A stretch of 64,000 nt of DNA from Nageia nagi (Eukaryota; Pinophyta). Both the position numbers and the translations under genes were made by a program. The notes beneath the pieces are model-generated. The model was not told the origin of the DNA and searched no databases. It saw only the letters and a list, made by a program, of their open reading frames with translations. Below are positions 31,310-43,195 of this stretch, piece after piece. The stretch's first letter is position 1. Every line of letters starts with the position of its first letter. The DNA is taken from contig JBITNC010000001.1 of the NCBI GenBank assembly GCA_050084985.1, positions 78,926,001 through 78,990,000 of the forward strand, in the 5' to 3' direction.

Positions 31310-32938
31310 AATAATTAATTAACCCAATTAGTACCATTTGAATTATTTTACTAAACATTATACCAATATCATAATCTCATAGTCATAGTTTATTTAATGC
31401 AAGATTGAGTTCTTGAATTAATTATTAAATATATTAAACATAACTTATCACCTCATTAGATAATAGTTAGTTTAATTGACATATTTTTTATATTGATACT
31501 CCACCATGTGATCCTACCATTAATTTTCCCCCAATCTAACTTTATCAAACAAAATTTACTTAACTTCAAAATTTGCACTTATTTCTTGACATTTGGGATT
31601 CTTCCATTTGATGCTAATGATGATTACTAATTGAATAAATTTTTATTGTTCATCCTTAGTCTCAAAGGCCCCATATTACATTTGAAAAGGTGGATGTAAC
31701 ATGAAAATAAATGTCGAGCAAAGAAAAAGGTTTTCCAAGAAATTTGACTATAGATTATTCATATGTAGAATACCAAAGATGGACTATGAATTTGTAAGCC
31801 TGAAGAAGATAGAGAAAAAGGCACAATATGTGAGGGTGAAGGCAAAAGGAATAAACCAAACATGAAAATAAACTCTATAAATCATTTGGTTAAAGGTCTA
31901 TGGTGATGTAAGTTCCATGGTTTTTTCTTAGCATTAGAAGCCCGATGTGAGGCCAAATCCAACTCTAAAACCCCATTCTAGTGTCATACACCAATGCTAG
32001 TTTACTATAGTTTATGTGGAGACTTAAAGAGTAGTCTAAATAGGATTTTTTTTATTTCTTATCAGTTTGTAGATACTTTGATGGTGCTCTAGATGAGGGC
32101 CATATATTGCAGAACCTCACACAAGTTGTTATCAAGTTTCATGGGCTCCTCAAATCTTAGGAATATTCACCTTAAGAAGTATTTTCATGGGAAAAACTAG
32201 GCTTAGGTCCTATAATTAGCATTTTTTAGCATGAATGATGATGAAAATTTACAAAGGGAAAAATATTATCTACTATTGATACTTTGCTATGGTATTCCCT
32301 CGATTAGACTATCTTGTCAACATACTATTCTTGAACTTATCATATGCCACAAGGAGACCTTAGTATTTTTCTAATAGTGTTTTTACTATTCGCCCCATGT
32401 GGTAATAATATGGGCACTCATATTCAACTTTTATCTCATTAAATTTATTTTTCTAACCTTATATAAATTTTCAAATTTAAATAAGGTATATTCAATTTTC
32501 CCTCCATTTCATATTCAAATTTCAAAAACACAAAATAAGGGAAGCACACCTTTATCTGCAATAGTCACCTCATCCTGTAGAGTAAGATTAATCCACACAT
32601 TTTTGCAAACATATTTTCATCAAGAAAGTGATAATCATAGAAATTATTCTACATGCAAATACATGATTCAATATGGTCATAGGGTTTGTTATTGAATCAA
32701 CACCAATCATTTCCTCCTTCTTACCCTTCCATTCCTATCACCAGTTCACCTTTGATCCTTGGGATCTTTCGATTGCTTCTCTATAACCTATTTCCTATGT
32801 TAAAACATCTTGAAGCTAGCATCAAATTGTCATAAATGATACATTAATATATTATCACCATAGCATTATTCAAATATAATTCATTCAAATCCTTGATGGT
32901 ACTCAAGGTAAAATAGTGTCTTAAGGTGGGTTGTGACA

Positions 32939-33340
32939 CCTATACCATATACCCTAAATCCTATACCCTAAACCCTAATGATAAAAACCTAAATATTAAA
33001 TCTTAAAACCTATACCCTAAACCCTATACCCTAAATCATAAATTATTACTCCAAAATCTTAAACATTTAACCCAGTACCCTATACCCTAAATCCTAAATT
33101 GTAAACCTTAAACCTAAAATCTTAAAACTTTAACCCTAAACATTAAATCCTAAACCCTAAACACTATACCCTAAACCCTAAATCATAAATCATAAATCCT
33201 AACCTAAAAATCCTAAACCTTTAATACTAAATATTAACCCTAACCCCTAAGTCATAAATTATAAACCCTAAACCCTAAAATCTAAACCTTTAACCCTATA
33301 TCCTAAACCCTATACCCTAAACCTTAAAACTTAAATGATC
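32939..33340. repeat. Degenerate telomere-type array, right block
   Basis: The same CCCTAAA/CCCTATA heptamers in the same orientation resume after the 4.2-kb segment. Landmarks AAATTGTAAACC and CCTTTAACCC are again present, so the two blocks were probably continuous once. Confidence 0.85.
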
Positions 33341-36300
33341 CAAAATGGATTTCAAAATCATGTAAAATAAAAGTCTTCAAAAATATGATTTGTTCTCTTT
33401 AAATCAAAGAACTCTCCATCATCTTTCTGACACCTTTGATGGATCAAAAATTTGATATCATTAGAGTGATTTAAAGAGGTTTGAAATTTTATTTAAATAG
33501 TAATTAAAGATTACTATTTAATTATTTTATTTGTCTTCTTAAAATCAAATACCATTATTAAATTTAAATGGGATTCAAATATTTAAATGAAGGTCAAGTA
33601 AAATGAATATTGAGTGGCCAATTACAATTCAAAGGGGGTCAAAACCCCTCTACCATGATCTATCGAGGATCCTACTATGTCTGATTTGAAAGGAGGATCC
33701 ACATTGATGTTAGAATATGGATGATGTGGAGAACCCATGTGATGGAAATATCTCACACCGTATCAAAGGTACCACTAATAATTTAGAAAATGAATGGGAG
33801 GTTGACATGAAGCTATCAAGGAGATCACATCAGGGAAAAAACTTTTCCAATTAAACCTATCATGCAAGCTACCAATATGGATGCTAAATAGGATCCATTG
33901 ATACATAGGAAGAATATTGACTTGCTTAAAAAACCACATATCATTTTAAATTCCACTAGATCACCAATGATGTGATACCCTACTATGATCAAATCCACCA
34001 AGCAATGATGATGTGGAAGGATGGACCTACCATGGGACTTGACATGTTCCTTTAAGAGTTAGACCATTGGCCACTAATTGTTAAGAATTGTAACATGACC
34101 TTCTTGGTTTCCTATGCATGTTGATGGGGACCCACCATTGATTTTAAATTAATTATCAAAGGGTCTTAACACACCCCTCACATGAAGCCTACCACCATAA
34201 TTGAATCTACCAAGTGGGAATCAATTAACTAAATATTAATTAGGGAGAAGCTCTAGTCAAATAGAGTTGAATACAGCTTATTGGTGTTCAATGTACCAAG
34301 TGGTAATATCATATGGCATCCATATTATTATTATTATAGTGGATATTTCAAGGTATTTTTTATTATTATTTAGCCTATGAATGGTTTTATTTACACTATT
34401 AAGGATGAATCACAACAATAATAATATTTAATTATTATTGTTACATGAAATATCTAAATAGAGGGAGTCAAAGGAGATTATATCAAGGGATATGGGAGAG
34501 AGAATTTGTAAAGGGGAACACACCAAATTTATTTTTATTATTGAAACCACTTTTTCTCCTAAAATAAACCCATTAATATTATAAAATGAGGAATGTAGGG
34601 TGGAATTGTCAATTTTTCCCCCATAGGGAGACTTCCATGCCTTAGGCATGAATTATGTTTTGTATAAGTGTAAATCTATAACATATATTCCAAGGAGTCC
34701 ATGGTAGAGGTGAGATATGAAGCTTGTTACCAATGTTACTATATTTGGAAGAAGAAAATAGTGATACATTATGAGAGTTGCACCATGTTCGTGAAGTGTT
34801 GGGAGAAATCTCATGATGTGTAAATGGTAATATGCATTATGAAGAAGAATTCTAATTTAATGGCAAACTTGGTATGTGTAATCCTAGCACATAATCATTG
34901 TGAAAAGTGATATTTGTGTGGACATCCAAATCTAGCACCATGCACTACATTTGGAATAACACTTTTTTATTGATAGCATGTTTATTTTATTTAGCCAAGC
35001 ATACTTTAACATATTTGATCATATGTAATGATACTTCATCAATAATCATTTATTTTATTATCATAGTTAATTTGTAATTAATATTCATCATATTAAATGC
35101 TTGCTTATCTTAGTCATTTAGTTTAAAAATTGTAATTTATATTTGTCATATTTGTTGCATTTTGATTATAGTCTTATATTTGGAAAAATGCAAATAACAT
35201 TATTCATGTTAAACATATTTTTGATCATAGTCAATTACCTTGGAAAATGCAATTATTATTCATCATGCTAATTATGTTTTTGATCATAATTATGTACATG
35301 GAAATTGAAATTAAACTTAGTCATGTTTATTGCATTTCGATCATAATCATTTAGAAAATATGATTAATATTTGACAAATTAATTACATTTTTTATCATAT
35401 TAATTTATGGTTAAAGAGTGATGAAACTTAGTCATGCTTATTGTATTTTGAACCATAGTCATTTATTTGAAAATTGCAAATAATATAACTCATATTATTT
35501 ACAATTTTGATCATAATCATTTATGCCTAAAATATTAATTAACATTATTCATGTTAAATACATTTAATTATTTGTTGTACTTAGTCAAATGTGAATTAAT
35601 TTAATAGCTTAAATATTTACTTTATCTTATTAATTTTTATTACATTAATATGATTGATTTATTTATTATCAATTTGCAAGAAAATAGTTGGATAGAATTT
35701 ACACATCACCTTGCTATGTCATTGATGATTCATCTAGTAGGCAAGTAAGAAGATCTAGAACTCCAATTACAAATTGTCAAGTAATTTATTATGTTCTAAA
35801 TATGCTCAACTTAAAAGAGACAAGAAAAATGAATGACCATATTTCCAATTTATCTCAAATAAAATGGAAAAAAATCATATTCAAATCCAACTTGAATCTA
35901 ATTAAGAATTAATCAATCAAATGTCATTTTATATTGAAATTTGTTTGAATTTTGAATTAAAAAAGTTACATGTTGTAAACATCTTTTTAAGCAAGCTCAC
36001 ATATTATTTTCTAATCTGATAACTTGTGCAAACTTTGATCTTTGAATTTATTGATTCCTATATCTTAGAGTGATGAATTTTAAGGCTTACTACATCCATC
36101 AATTTTCATCAAGAATCTTAGAGAAGGATTTGGGACTTCTCAGCCTTAGGGTAAGCTATAAATTATTCATTCTAAGCATTAACTCTCATATCAGACCAAA
36201 TACATACCCATCAACCATATTGAACTTCTTTTCATGTTCTATTTCTACAGCAGGCTTATCTCATCTAACCATCACGACTAACTTTCATATTTTATCATTT

Positions 36301-36600
36301 TTATGTATAGGTTATGAAATATCAAGGGTACTAGAATTTTGATAGATAAACATCATCATGCCTAAAACATATAGGTTCATTATGTGCCCATAATCAATGC
36401 ATATTGAGCAATTTCAAAATCTATCTTGAGATCCAACTAGCTAAGTTACGTACCATCAATCAGAATTCATCACTATTAGGTATAATCTAGTGTTTATTAA
36501 CACTACATTAAGCTATTCATATTATCTTTCATTTGAACTTAGTTTTTTATAAGGATGGATTGAAAATCCTCCTTAGTATTTTGGTTCAATCTTCTATTGT
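33341..36600. other. AT-rich non-coding stretch, probably includes the element C 5' LTR
   Basis: No gene was recognised; open frames at 34428-34649 (-), 35688-35912 and 36070-36342 have no motif or neighbour support. A ~60-bp degenerate tandem array lies at 35015-35580. The C leader begins near 36.6 kb, so the C 5' LTR should occupy the right part. Its 3' partner is outside the window and its start cannot be placed. Confidence 0.5.
35015..35580. repeat. ~60-bp degenerate tandem array (TTTTGATCATAGTCATTTAT)
   Basis: About nine units share 'tttgatcata.tcatttat' followed by 'ttgaaaatgcaaataatatt' and 'attcatgttaattacat'. Divergence between units is high, so the array is old. Confidence 0.75.
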
Positions 36601-36603
36601 ATT

Positions 36604-36618
36604 TGGTGCTTATAGGGT
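36604..36618 (+). other. Possible primer-binding site of element C
   Basis: TTTGGTGCTTATAGGGTC followed by CTTGCATTTCAA resembles the TGGCGCTAGAAGGAGGG...CTTGCATGGATTTCAA context of element A. It is degenerate, so the call is weak; it would place the end of the C 5' LTR at about 36.60 kb. Confidence 0.35.
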
Positions 36619-37204
36619 CTAGTCTAGCTTGCATTTCAACTCATATATGTTCAAATTTGAGAGGTCTAGAAAAGGATCACTTTTATTTAAAATATTTTTG
36701 TATGACTAATGGGACCTCCCTTGATCCATTTTGGTAAGGATTCTTTTTCCTACCTTTGTTTTTCATCTTACTTCTTTTTATTTCACTAACAAAATACAGG
36801 GATTTCACTCCTAAGTAACTATTCCTCATTTTTGGTATTTTTTATTGTATTTTCTATTTTTTATGTATATATAGTCAAAAATACCACCATGTTTCTATTA
36901 GTCTTCAAAACATAGTTGCATTTCTAAAATTGTTATTGTATTTCTTTGTCACCCTAGAATTTTGCTAAATGGGACCATGTTTCTTCTACAAGATTTTATC
37001 AAAAAAAAGATACACGAATCTCAAAATTTTAACTTTTTTCATTTCTATATTTTATATTTTTATTTTCTAAGTGTTTTCTTAGTCTAGACTAAAAATTGTA
37101 AAGGAAAAAAAGGAGCTAGGCTTTATGATTTAATGTTATGTATGCTTGCTTGTTACACATAAGAACTCACAAAATCGATGTATGCTCTCCTCATGCACTG
37201 AAAG

Positions 37205-37891
37205 TGTAGACTAAAAATTATCTAAAATACAAATATACATAATAAATAAAATTATATACAATATAAAAATAGTTTTATATGTACACTATATTAGATACAA
37301 TAAATATACATGAAAAGCATGTACCTGATATGAAGTGTATGTGCAATCTTCAAAAGCAAATGTTAATGGATCTTTGAAGGATTGGGACCGAATTGAAGGT
37401 GAGCTTGTAATGGATCATTATATGGATGGACCAATAGCCTTTTACATAAAAATTTGAAACCCTTGATTCTCAAGATGCATGATCTAATGGAGTGCATAAA
37501 AGACATAAAGTTTTAGAGCTCAAAGTATAACATTTTTTCATAATAGATGGTTTCCAAAGACACTATTGCTTGATGAAGATTACAAGAGATAACCACTTAT
37601 CAAAGATATTTTCATATAAAAGAGTTATAATATTTGTAGGTTAACCTATTCCACTCACATATATAGCCTACAAAGATACAAAGAGGAATTAAGACTGACC
37701 TATAGCAATAATATAAAACTTTGTTGTATTCAAGATAAATTGAAATATGAACCATAGCATATGATATTGCATTAGCCCTAGCATATTGTAATATCAAATT
37801 TATCTTAATATTTGTAATATTTAAATAATTCATTTAATAATTCTAAATATAATTTATTAAATAAATAATAAATCATTTTTAGGCATCTACA
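37205..37891 (-). repeat. Element D 3' LTR
   Basis: This 687-bp repeat is the left copy on the + strand, ending CATCTACA at 37891. Plus 37892-37910 is the complement of the element's polypurine tract. Confidence 0.85.
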
Positions 37892-37910
37892 TTTTTACCC
37901 TCTTTTGATG

Positions 37911-40540
37911 TGAAAGGAAAAGCATTGAAATTGCAAAATCCAAAGAAGTTTAGAGAAGAGAAGAAAATTTTCAACAATAAAGTGGAATTACCTTTTTATA
38001 TTGATATGTCAAGCATGATATATTTTTTTCCCCCTTTTGGTCTTGTATTTTCTCTCACTCTAGCTTCTTCAAGGAATCAAGCCAAAAATTGGAATCCATG
38101 TATGAGGAGAGTACCTCTATTTGGGTCCTACTCTTTTGGATAATACTTTTTTTAGAACAATCAAACATAATACCTACATAGATCATATACAATGAAATAA
38201 TAATCAATTTAAAGATCAAGTATGAAATAAATATAATATCCATTTAGTTACTATGGTCATTAAGAAACATAGTTCTATTGAACCATGATTATTAAGATTA
38301 TGAGGTCCTTTCATGCCCCAAGATTGGAATAACCTGCAATTTGTGAGATATTTTGCTCATGGAGTGACCATATATTTAAAAATATTTGTTAGCATTACAT
38401 TGAACTTTTTATCCATAATTGAGGCAATTCTATGTAACTTCCATAAAAATGTACCCAATATTCAAATATACATTGGCCTTACTTATCCACTTAGCACGTT
38501 TGATCCCATTGAATTTATTGACCTTAATGATTTTCAAAGTAAAGGTAAACCATTAACATTGTTATTTTCATATAATTTTGTAACCATGTCTTTGGTAATC
38601 TTATTTAGTATTCCCATTATAAGGGATATTTGTGAAATAATGATATTTCAAATAGATATTCAAGGGTTTGTAGCATTCATAATTTGGAAGGAATTTATAA
38701 GACACACACACTATTAACAACATGAATATAGTAATATCATGTATATAAACTTGAATCATAGTCATTTACTAGAAAATAATCATAAAAATCATTAAATAAT
38801 ATCTTCATATAACACAAAACTTTATGCATAAGCTTTAATTTGACACATGTTGACACTATATTCCTTTGGTCTTCGTATAAGCCATAGAAGCATAATATTA
38901 ACCATTTTGAACAATTAAAATCTTGATAGCATTATAGATATTTGATAGAATCCATAATTTTACATTAATCACAATGTTAACAATGTTAAAATGATAAAAT
39001 TGGATGTTTTAAAAAAGAACATATTCAATTGGCATTGAGTAACTGTAATTCAAATATTCAATATTCTAAAAACATGTGTTTATATAATAAAATGGTGTTA
39101 TATTATACCATATTTTCATAGATACAATGGACTTGAGTTTTCATATTTCATTAGTAAAACATGCATTCTATTTGATATAGTATTCATAAGAATAGCATAT
39201 GCAATGTTCAAAATTCACACCAAAAATTCAAAGAAGTAATAGTGATCTTAATTCATCAATTAAAATAATTTTTGCAATGAACATCATAAAGAATTTATGG
39301 CACTAATTCTTTGAAGATATTTTTCACATGCCATGGGTGCTTTTATTTTTGAATAATTATCTAAACTAATCTTTTATATGATAAACATGATCATAATATA
39401 ACTTGATACTAATATCGAAATGTTTGAGATGATATACTTTACTTGTACTTACTTGCATGCCTTGAGAATGGGAAATTTTGCACTTTATGATTCTAAATTC
39501 TAAATTTATACCTTTTGATTTTTGACATATGAATTCTATCATGCCCCTGATTGAAACAAAAATTAACCCTAGCTAAAATTGAAAATTTCCCCCAACTAAA
39601 AAATTATATTTCCCCTAATTGAAACTGATACTGCCCCTACCTAAGACTATATCTACCTTATCATGATTTTACACTTATTTATGAAATGCAACTAATATGG
39701 GATATAGTAACTAGACACAAGAGTACCTTATGCATGAGACATTTGATTAGCATGGAGAATTTAAGGATCTTGATGAGAGATAGAGAAAAGAAAATGCTTG
39801 AAAGAAGAAGATTTGATGAAATGATGAGGATGAAAGGATAAAAAAATAAGAAGAAGAAAATATAAACATGATTGAAAAGAATAATATGTAAAGATAAAAT
39901 GATTAAGAACTTGATGAAATTTTTGATGGTAAACAAATACATTCAAAGGACTAACTCATGATATGCAACCTATATGAAATGCATCGTATATGATATGCAA
40001 AATTAGAAATTATAGTACACTAGACGATGGTGGAACCACCACCATATCTAGCATATTTTTCCATGAGAAATTGACCTTCTATGTTTAGAGCTTCCATTAC
40101 TTTCTTTTTACCTTGAGTTGTTATTTCTCAATAAGATCAATAGTTTCAAGTTCTGCCAATGTACACAACATGTTGAATGTTCATGTTTGCAAAAATATAT
40201 TAAGGAGTGCAACCTTAAATTTATATTTTTCAAAAGGTTAATCATTTTGCATTCTATAATATTGTAACCAAATATCAACTAGATCTAAATGGACTAAAAT
40301 ATTTTATGTGCTCTACTAACTAGATGTTTCTTTTTTTACTTTTAGTGGTGGATCAAATTTTATGATGTGGGTGTCATGTTTAGGTTTTTCTATTGCATTA
40401 GCATCCTAAAATTTTGAGGTTTCCTAAGGTATTACTTTTTTTCAACATTTTTTTGGTTTTTATTGTTGAATTTGAGTTTGAATTTGAGGTTTAGGTTGCA
40501 GTTTAGGTTGAGGTTTAAGACTATGTTATTACTTTTGTAT
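37911..40540. other. Element D interior, no recognised gene
   Basis: A + strand frame of 134 codons at 38313-38717 is antisense to D, the position where N1 and B carry PMD genes. It shows none of the PMD motifs and is hydrophobic by AT bias. I do not call it a gene. The rest is AT-rich without structure I can identify. Confidence 0.45.
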
Positions 40541-40550
40541 TTCACCTTTC

Positions 40551-41049
40551 TCAAATCTTTGCATATGGATCTTCTAATAATGTATCTAGTTCTTTCCTTA
40601 GAAATGCATGATATTTTTCCTTTAAATCAAGTTTAGTATAAATACATAACATTAAATAAGGATTGGCTAATATATGCTCTTTAATTTTCTTGAGTTGATC
40701 TTGAGATATCAGATTTTCAAAAACAATATCATACACTTCATTTTTATCCATAGAATCATTTATATATGGCTAAAAATATATATTCAAATTAGAATCATCA
40801 TCATCACTATCAATGTTATTATCATTATCATTTTTTTTCTTTTGATTTTCTATTATTGACACATTATTTTGCACTTCATCATCATTTGCACTAGTTAAGT
40901 ATGAATTTTATAAATTTATTTCATCATAATATTATTTCCTATTGTTACTTTGCACAACATCCATATCCATAGGCATATCTTGTTTAGGAGAATATGTAAA
41001 TAAATCACTTATCATATTCAAGAAAATCACTTATAGTTGCAGTATCCAT
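40551..41049 (-). pseudogene. Element D gag-like N-terminal frame (broken)
   Basis: On the minus strand, ATG at 41049 (MDTATISDFLEY) starts a broken frame. It ends in a clean 66-codon stretch (40751-40551: NEVYDIVFENLISQDQLKKI... LDLKEKYHAFLRKELDTLL). The position just after the 5' LTR and the Asn/Asp-rich acidic character suit a gag N-terminus. No capsid or zinc-finger motif was found, so the assignment is by position only. Confidence 0.35.
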
Positions 41050-41766
41050 GCTAAAATGCAAGATCTAGAGCTTTGCATAATTTTTTTAAGAAATATGATA
41101 AAATAAACACTTTTACACCATGCAAAATTAAAAAAAAAAATTGCTAGCATATTTATCTATGATTTGGGCTAAGTTTTATGATTCTAGAACTCTTAAAATT
41201 CAATAAAATAACCTTAAAAATTCAAATTTTTATGCAAAAATATTTTATTTGAAAATCTTTAGAGATATTCATAAAAAAGCATGGAATAAGCCAAAATTAG
41301 TCTCAAAAGGTTTCATACAATGATGACCTATGATTTTGGTAAATTGTTATCATGAAACAAGTCATAAAATAGTTACAAAATATTTTTCAAAATTTATGAT
41401 TTTTCAATGTGATAATTTCTTGAAATTTTTTTCCAAAGTTGATCAAAATATGCAAATCTAGACCTAGAAATATTAGAAAAAAATTTCAATTATATTTATC
41501 TATGATTTGGACAAATTTTGCTAATGCTAGATCCCACCAAATTGAATAAAATGATCTCCAAAAATGGTATTTTCTACAATGATATTTTTTTGGATATATA
41601 TATATATATATATATATACTCAAAGAAATAATTTTGTTTTAAATTTGGAGAAAATTAACTCAACTAAAAAGAAAAAAAGGGTTTATAATACAATACTCCT
41701 TAGAAAAAGTGATGCCTTAAAATAAAAATTATAGGGTTTGTAGGATCAGTCAAGGTTCACAAAAAA

Positions 41767-42433
41767 TGTAGACTAAAAATTGTGTAAAATATGAATATAC
41801 ATAATAAATAAAATGATCTAAAATATACATGAAAAGCATGCACCTGATATGAAGTGTATGTGCAATCCTCAAAAGCATATGTCAATTGATATTCAAAGGA
41901 TTGGGACCAAATTAGAGTCAAGCTTGTAATGGATCTTCGTATGTATGGACCAATAGCCTCTTCCATCAAAATTTAAAACTCTAGATCCTCAAGATGCACA
42001 CTATTAACAATGTTGAGTATGATGAATTATGGAGTTCACAAAATATAGAAAGTTTTAGATCTCAAGGTATAACATTTTTTCATAATAGATGGCATCCAAA
42101 GACACCATCGCTTGATTAATATTGTGGAAAACAACCACCTATCATAAATTTTATCATATAAAAGAGTTTTGATCTATGGAATTCAATGTATTCCACTCAC
42201 ATATATAGCCTACAAAGATACAGAGAGGAGTGAAGGTTGATCTCTACCAATAATAAAAAAATATTGTTGTATTCAAGATAAATTCAAATATGAACCATAG
42301 CATATGGCATTGCATTAGACCTATCATATTATAATATCAACTTTAACTTGACATTTGTAATATTGCAAAAAGTCATATAGGAAGTCTAAGTATGATTTAT
42401 TAAATAGATAATTAATCTTTTTAGGCATCTATA
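41767..42433 (-). repeat. Element D 5' LTR
   Basis: This 667-bp partner of 37205-37891 ends CATCTATA (one change from CATCTACA) directly before the GAAAG duplication. Confidence 0.85.
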
Positions 42434-42438
42434 GAAAG

Positions 42439-43195
42439 GTGATCTTGAGTGACCAAAGAAAGGTTATGAGAAGTGGATTAAATAAAAAACATCATAAACC
42501 TTATAGTTTGAAGTATGCTCTCCCCTTACACTGTAAAGTGATCTTGGGTGATTAGAAGATGTTGTAAGTATGAAATAATTATGTTCATTAATTCACATTT
42601 ACTTTTTACAATTGCACACATACAAGGGGATCCTTGAATTTCATCACCAAGGTTCATCCTCTTTAAAAATAAGAAGATAGGTCACTTGGATTTAATCACC
42701 AAGGAGCTAGGCTATGCTTGATCCACTTAGCAAGATAGTCTCCCAAAGGTTTACAATGAACCACACTTGTGAACTTAGTTAAATTGGGGGTCATCAATAG
42801 AACTTCTCATTATTTTAGGACCAAGTTTTGGATCAATAAACTCACTTGTTTATATTTATTTTAGGAAAAAAAAAACATTAAACATTGCAAAATAGTATTA
42901 TAAGTCTGCTAGATGAACTTGTATTGATCATATATGAATGTTTTTATTGGTGATTATTTTTATTTTCTATTTATGCTTATTTATTTTCTAAAAATCAAAA
43001 GTTCCAAGATCAAAACCATCATAATCCCTATCAATTTTACCTTCAAATTGTATATTTGCTAAAAGTCATCTATATTTATGAAAATGCCACCACATTTTGA
43101 CCCAGCTGAAAAAGCTAATATGTTTAGTTAAACTCTTAAAACATGGCTACATTCAAAATATATAGGTTAAAAAATTAATACTTTATTCCAAAAAC
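42439..43195 (+). other. Element C leader, right part
   Basis: This is non-coding leader between D and the gag start. It holds 'tatgctctccccttacactg' plus 'taaagtgatcttgggtgatt' at about 42511, a second copy of the motif that D split at 37176-37204 and 42434-42460. Confidence 0.6.

Larger units (their letters stand above)
28758..32938 (-). mobile_element. 4.2-kb segment interrupting the telomere-like array; possible old insertion
   Basis: The array is broken exactly here, and CCTAT lies on both sides (28753-28757 and 32939-32943). Read on the minus strand the right end begins TGTCACAACCCACC, a common Gypsy LTR start, but the other end reads GCATTAAA rather than ..CA. I found no internal LTR pair and no coding domain. 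CCTAT is common in this array, so the duplication may be chance. The open frame at 32399-32695 is unrecognised. Contents are AT-rich, apart from the insert at 30730-31230. Confidence 0.35.
37205..42433 (-). mobile_element. Element D: minus-strand LTR element of the same LTR family as B
   Basis: LTRs are at 37205-37891 and 41767-42433, with TGTAGAC...CATCTACA ends and perfect GAAAG duplications (37200-37204 and 42434-42438). Read on the minus strand its LTR starts TGTAGATGCCTAAAAATGAT, clearly related to the LTR of B. A purine tract (minus: AAAAGAGGGTAAAAA) lies beside the left LTR, and a degraded GTGAACC primer site lies beside the right LTR. Both fit minus orientation. The 3.9-kb interior has no pol. 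Confidence 0.85.

Noticed and set aside
32399-32695. 98-codon frame in the 4.2-kb block
   Set aside because: No recognisable domain and no supporting neighbours; cannot be told from chance.
38313-38717. 134-codon frame antisense to element D as a third PMD gene
   Set aside because: No NTFHLP-type core, no WW or acidic block and no intron signals; hydrophobic AT-rich frame.
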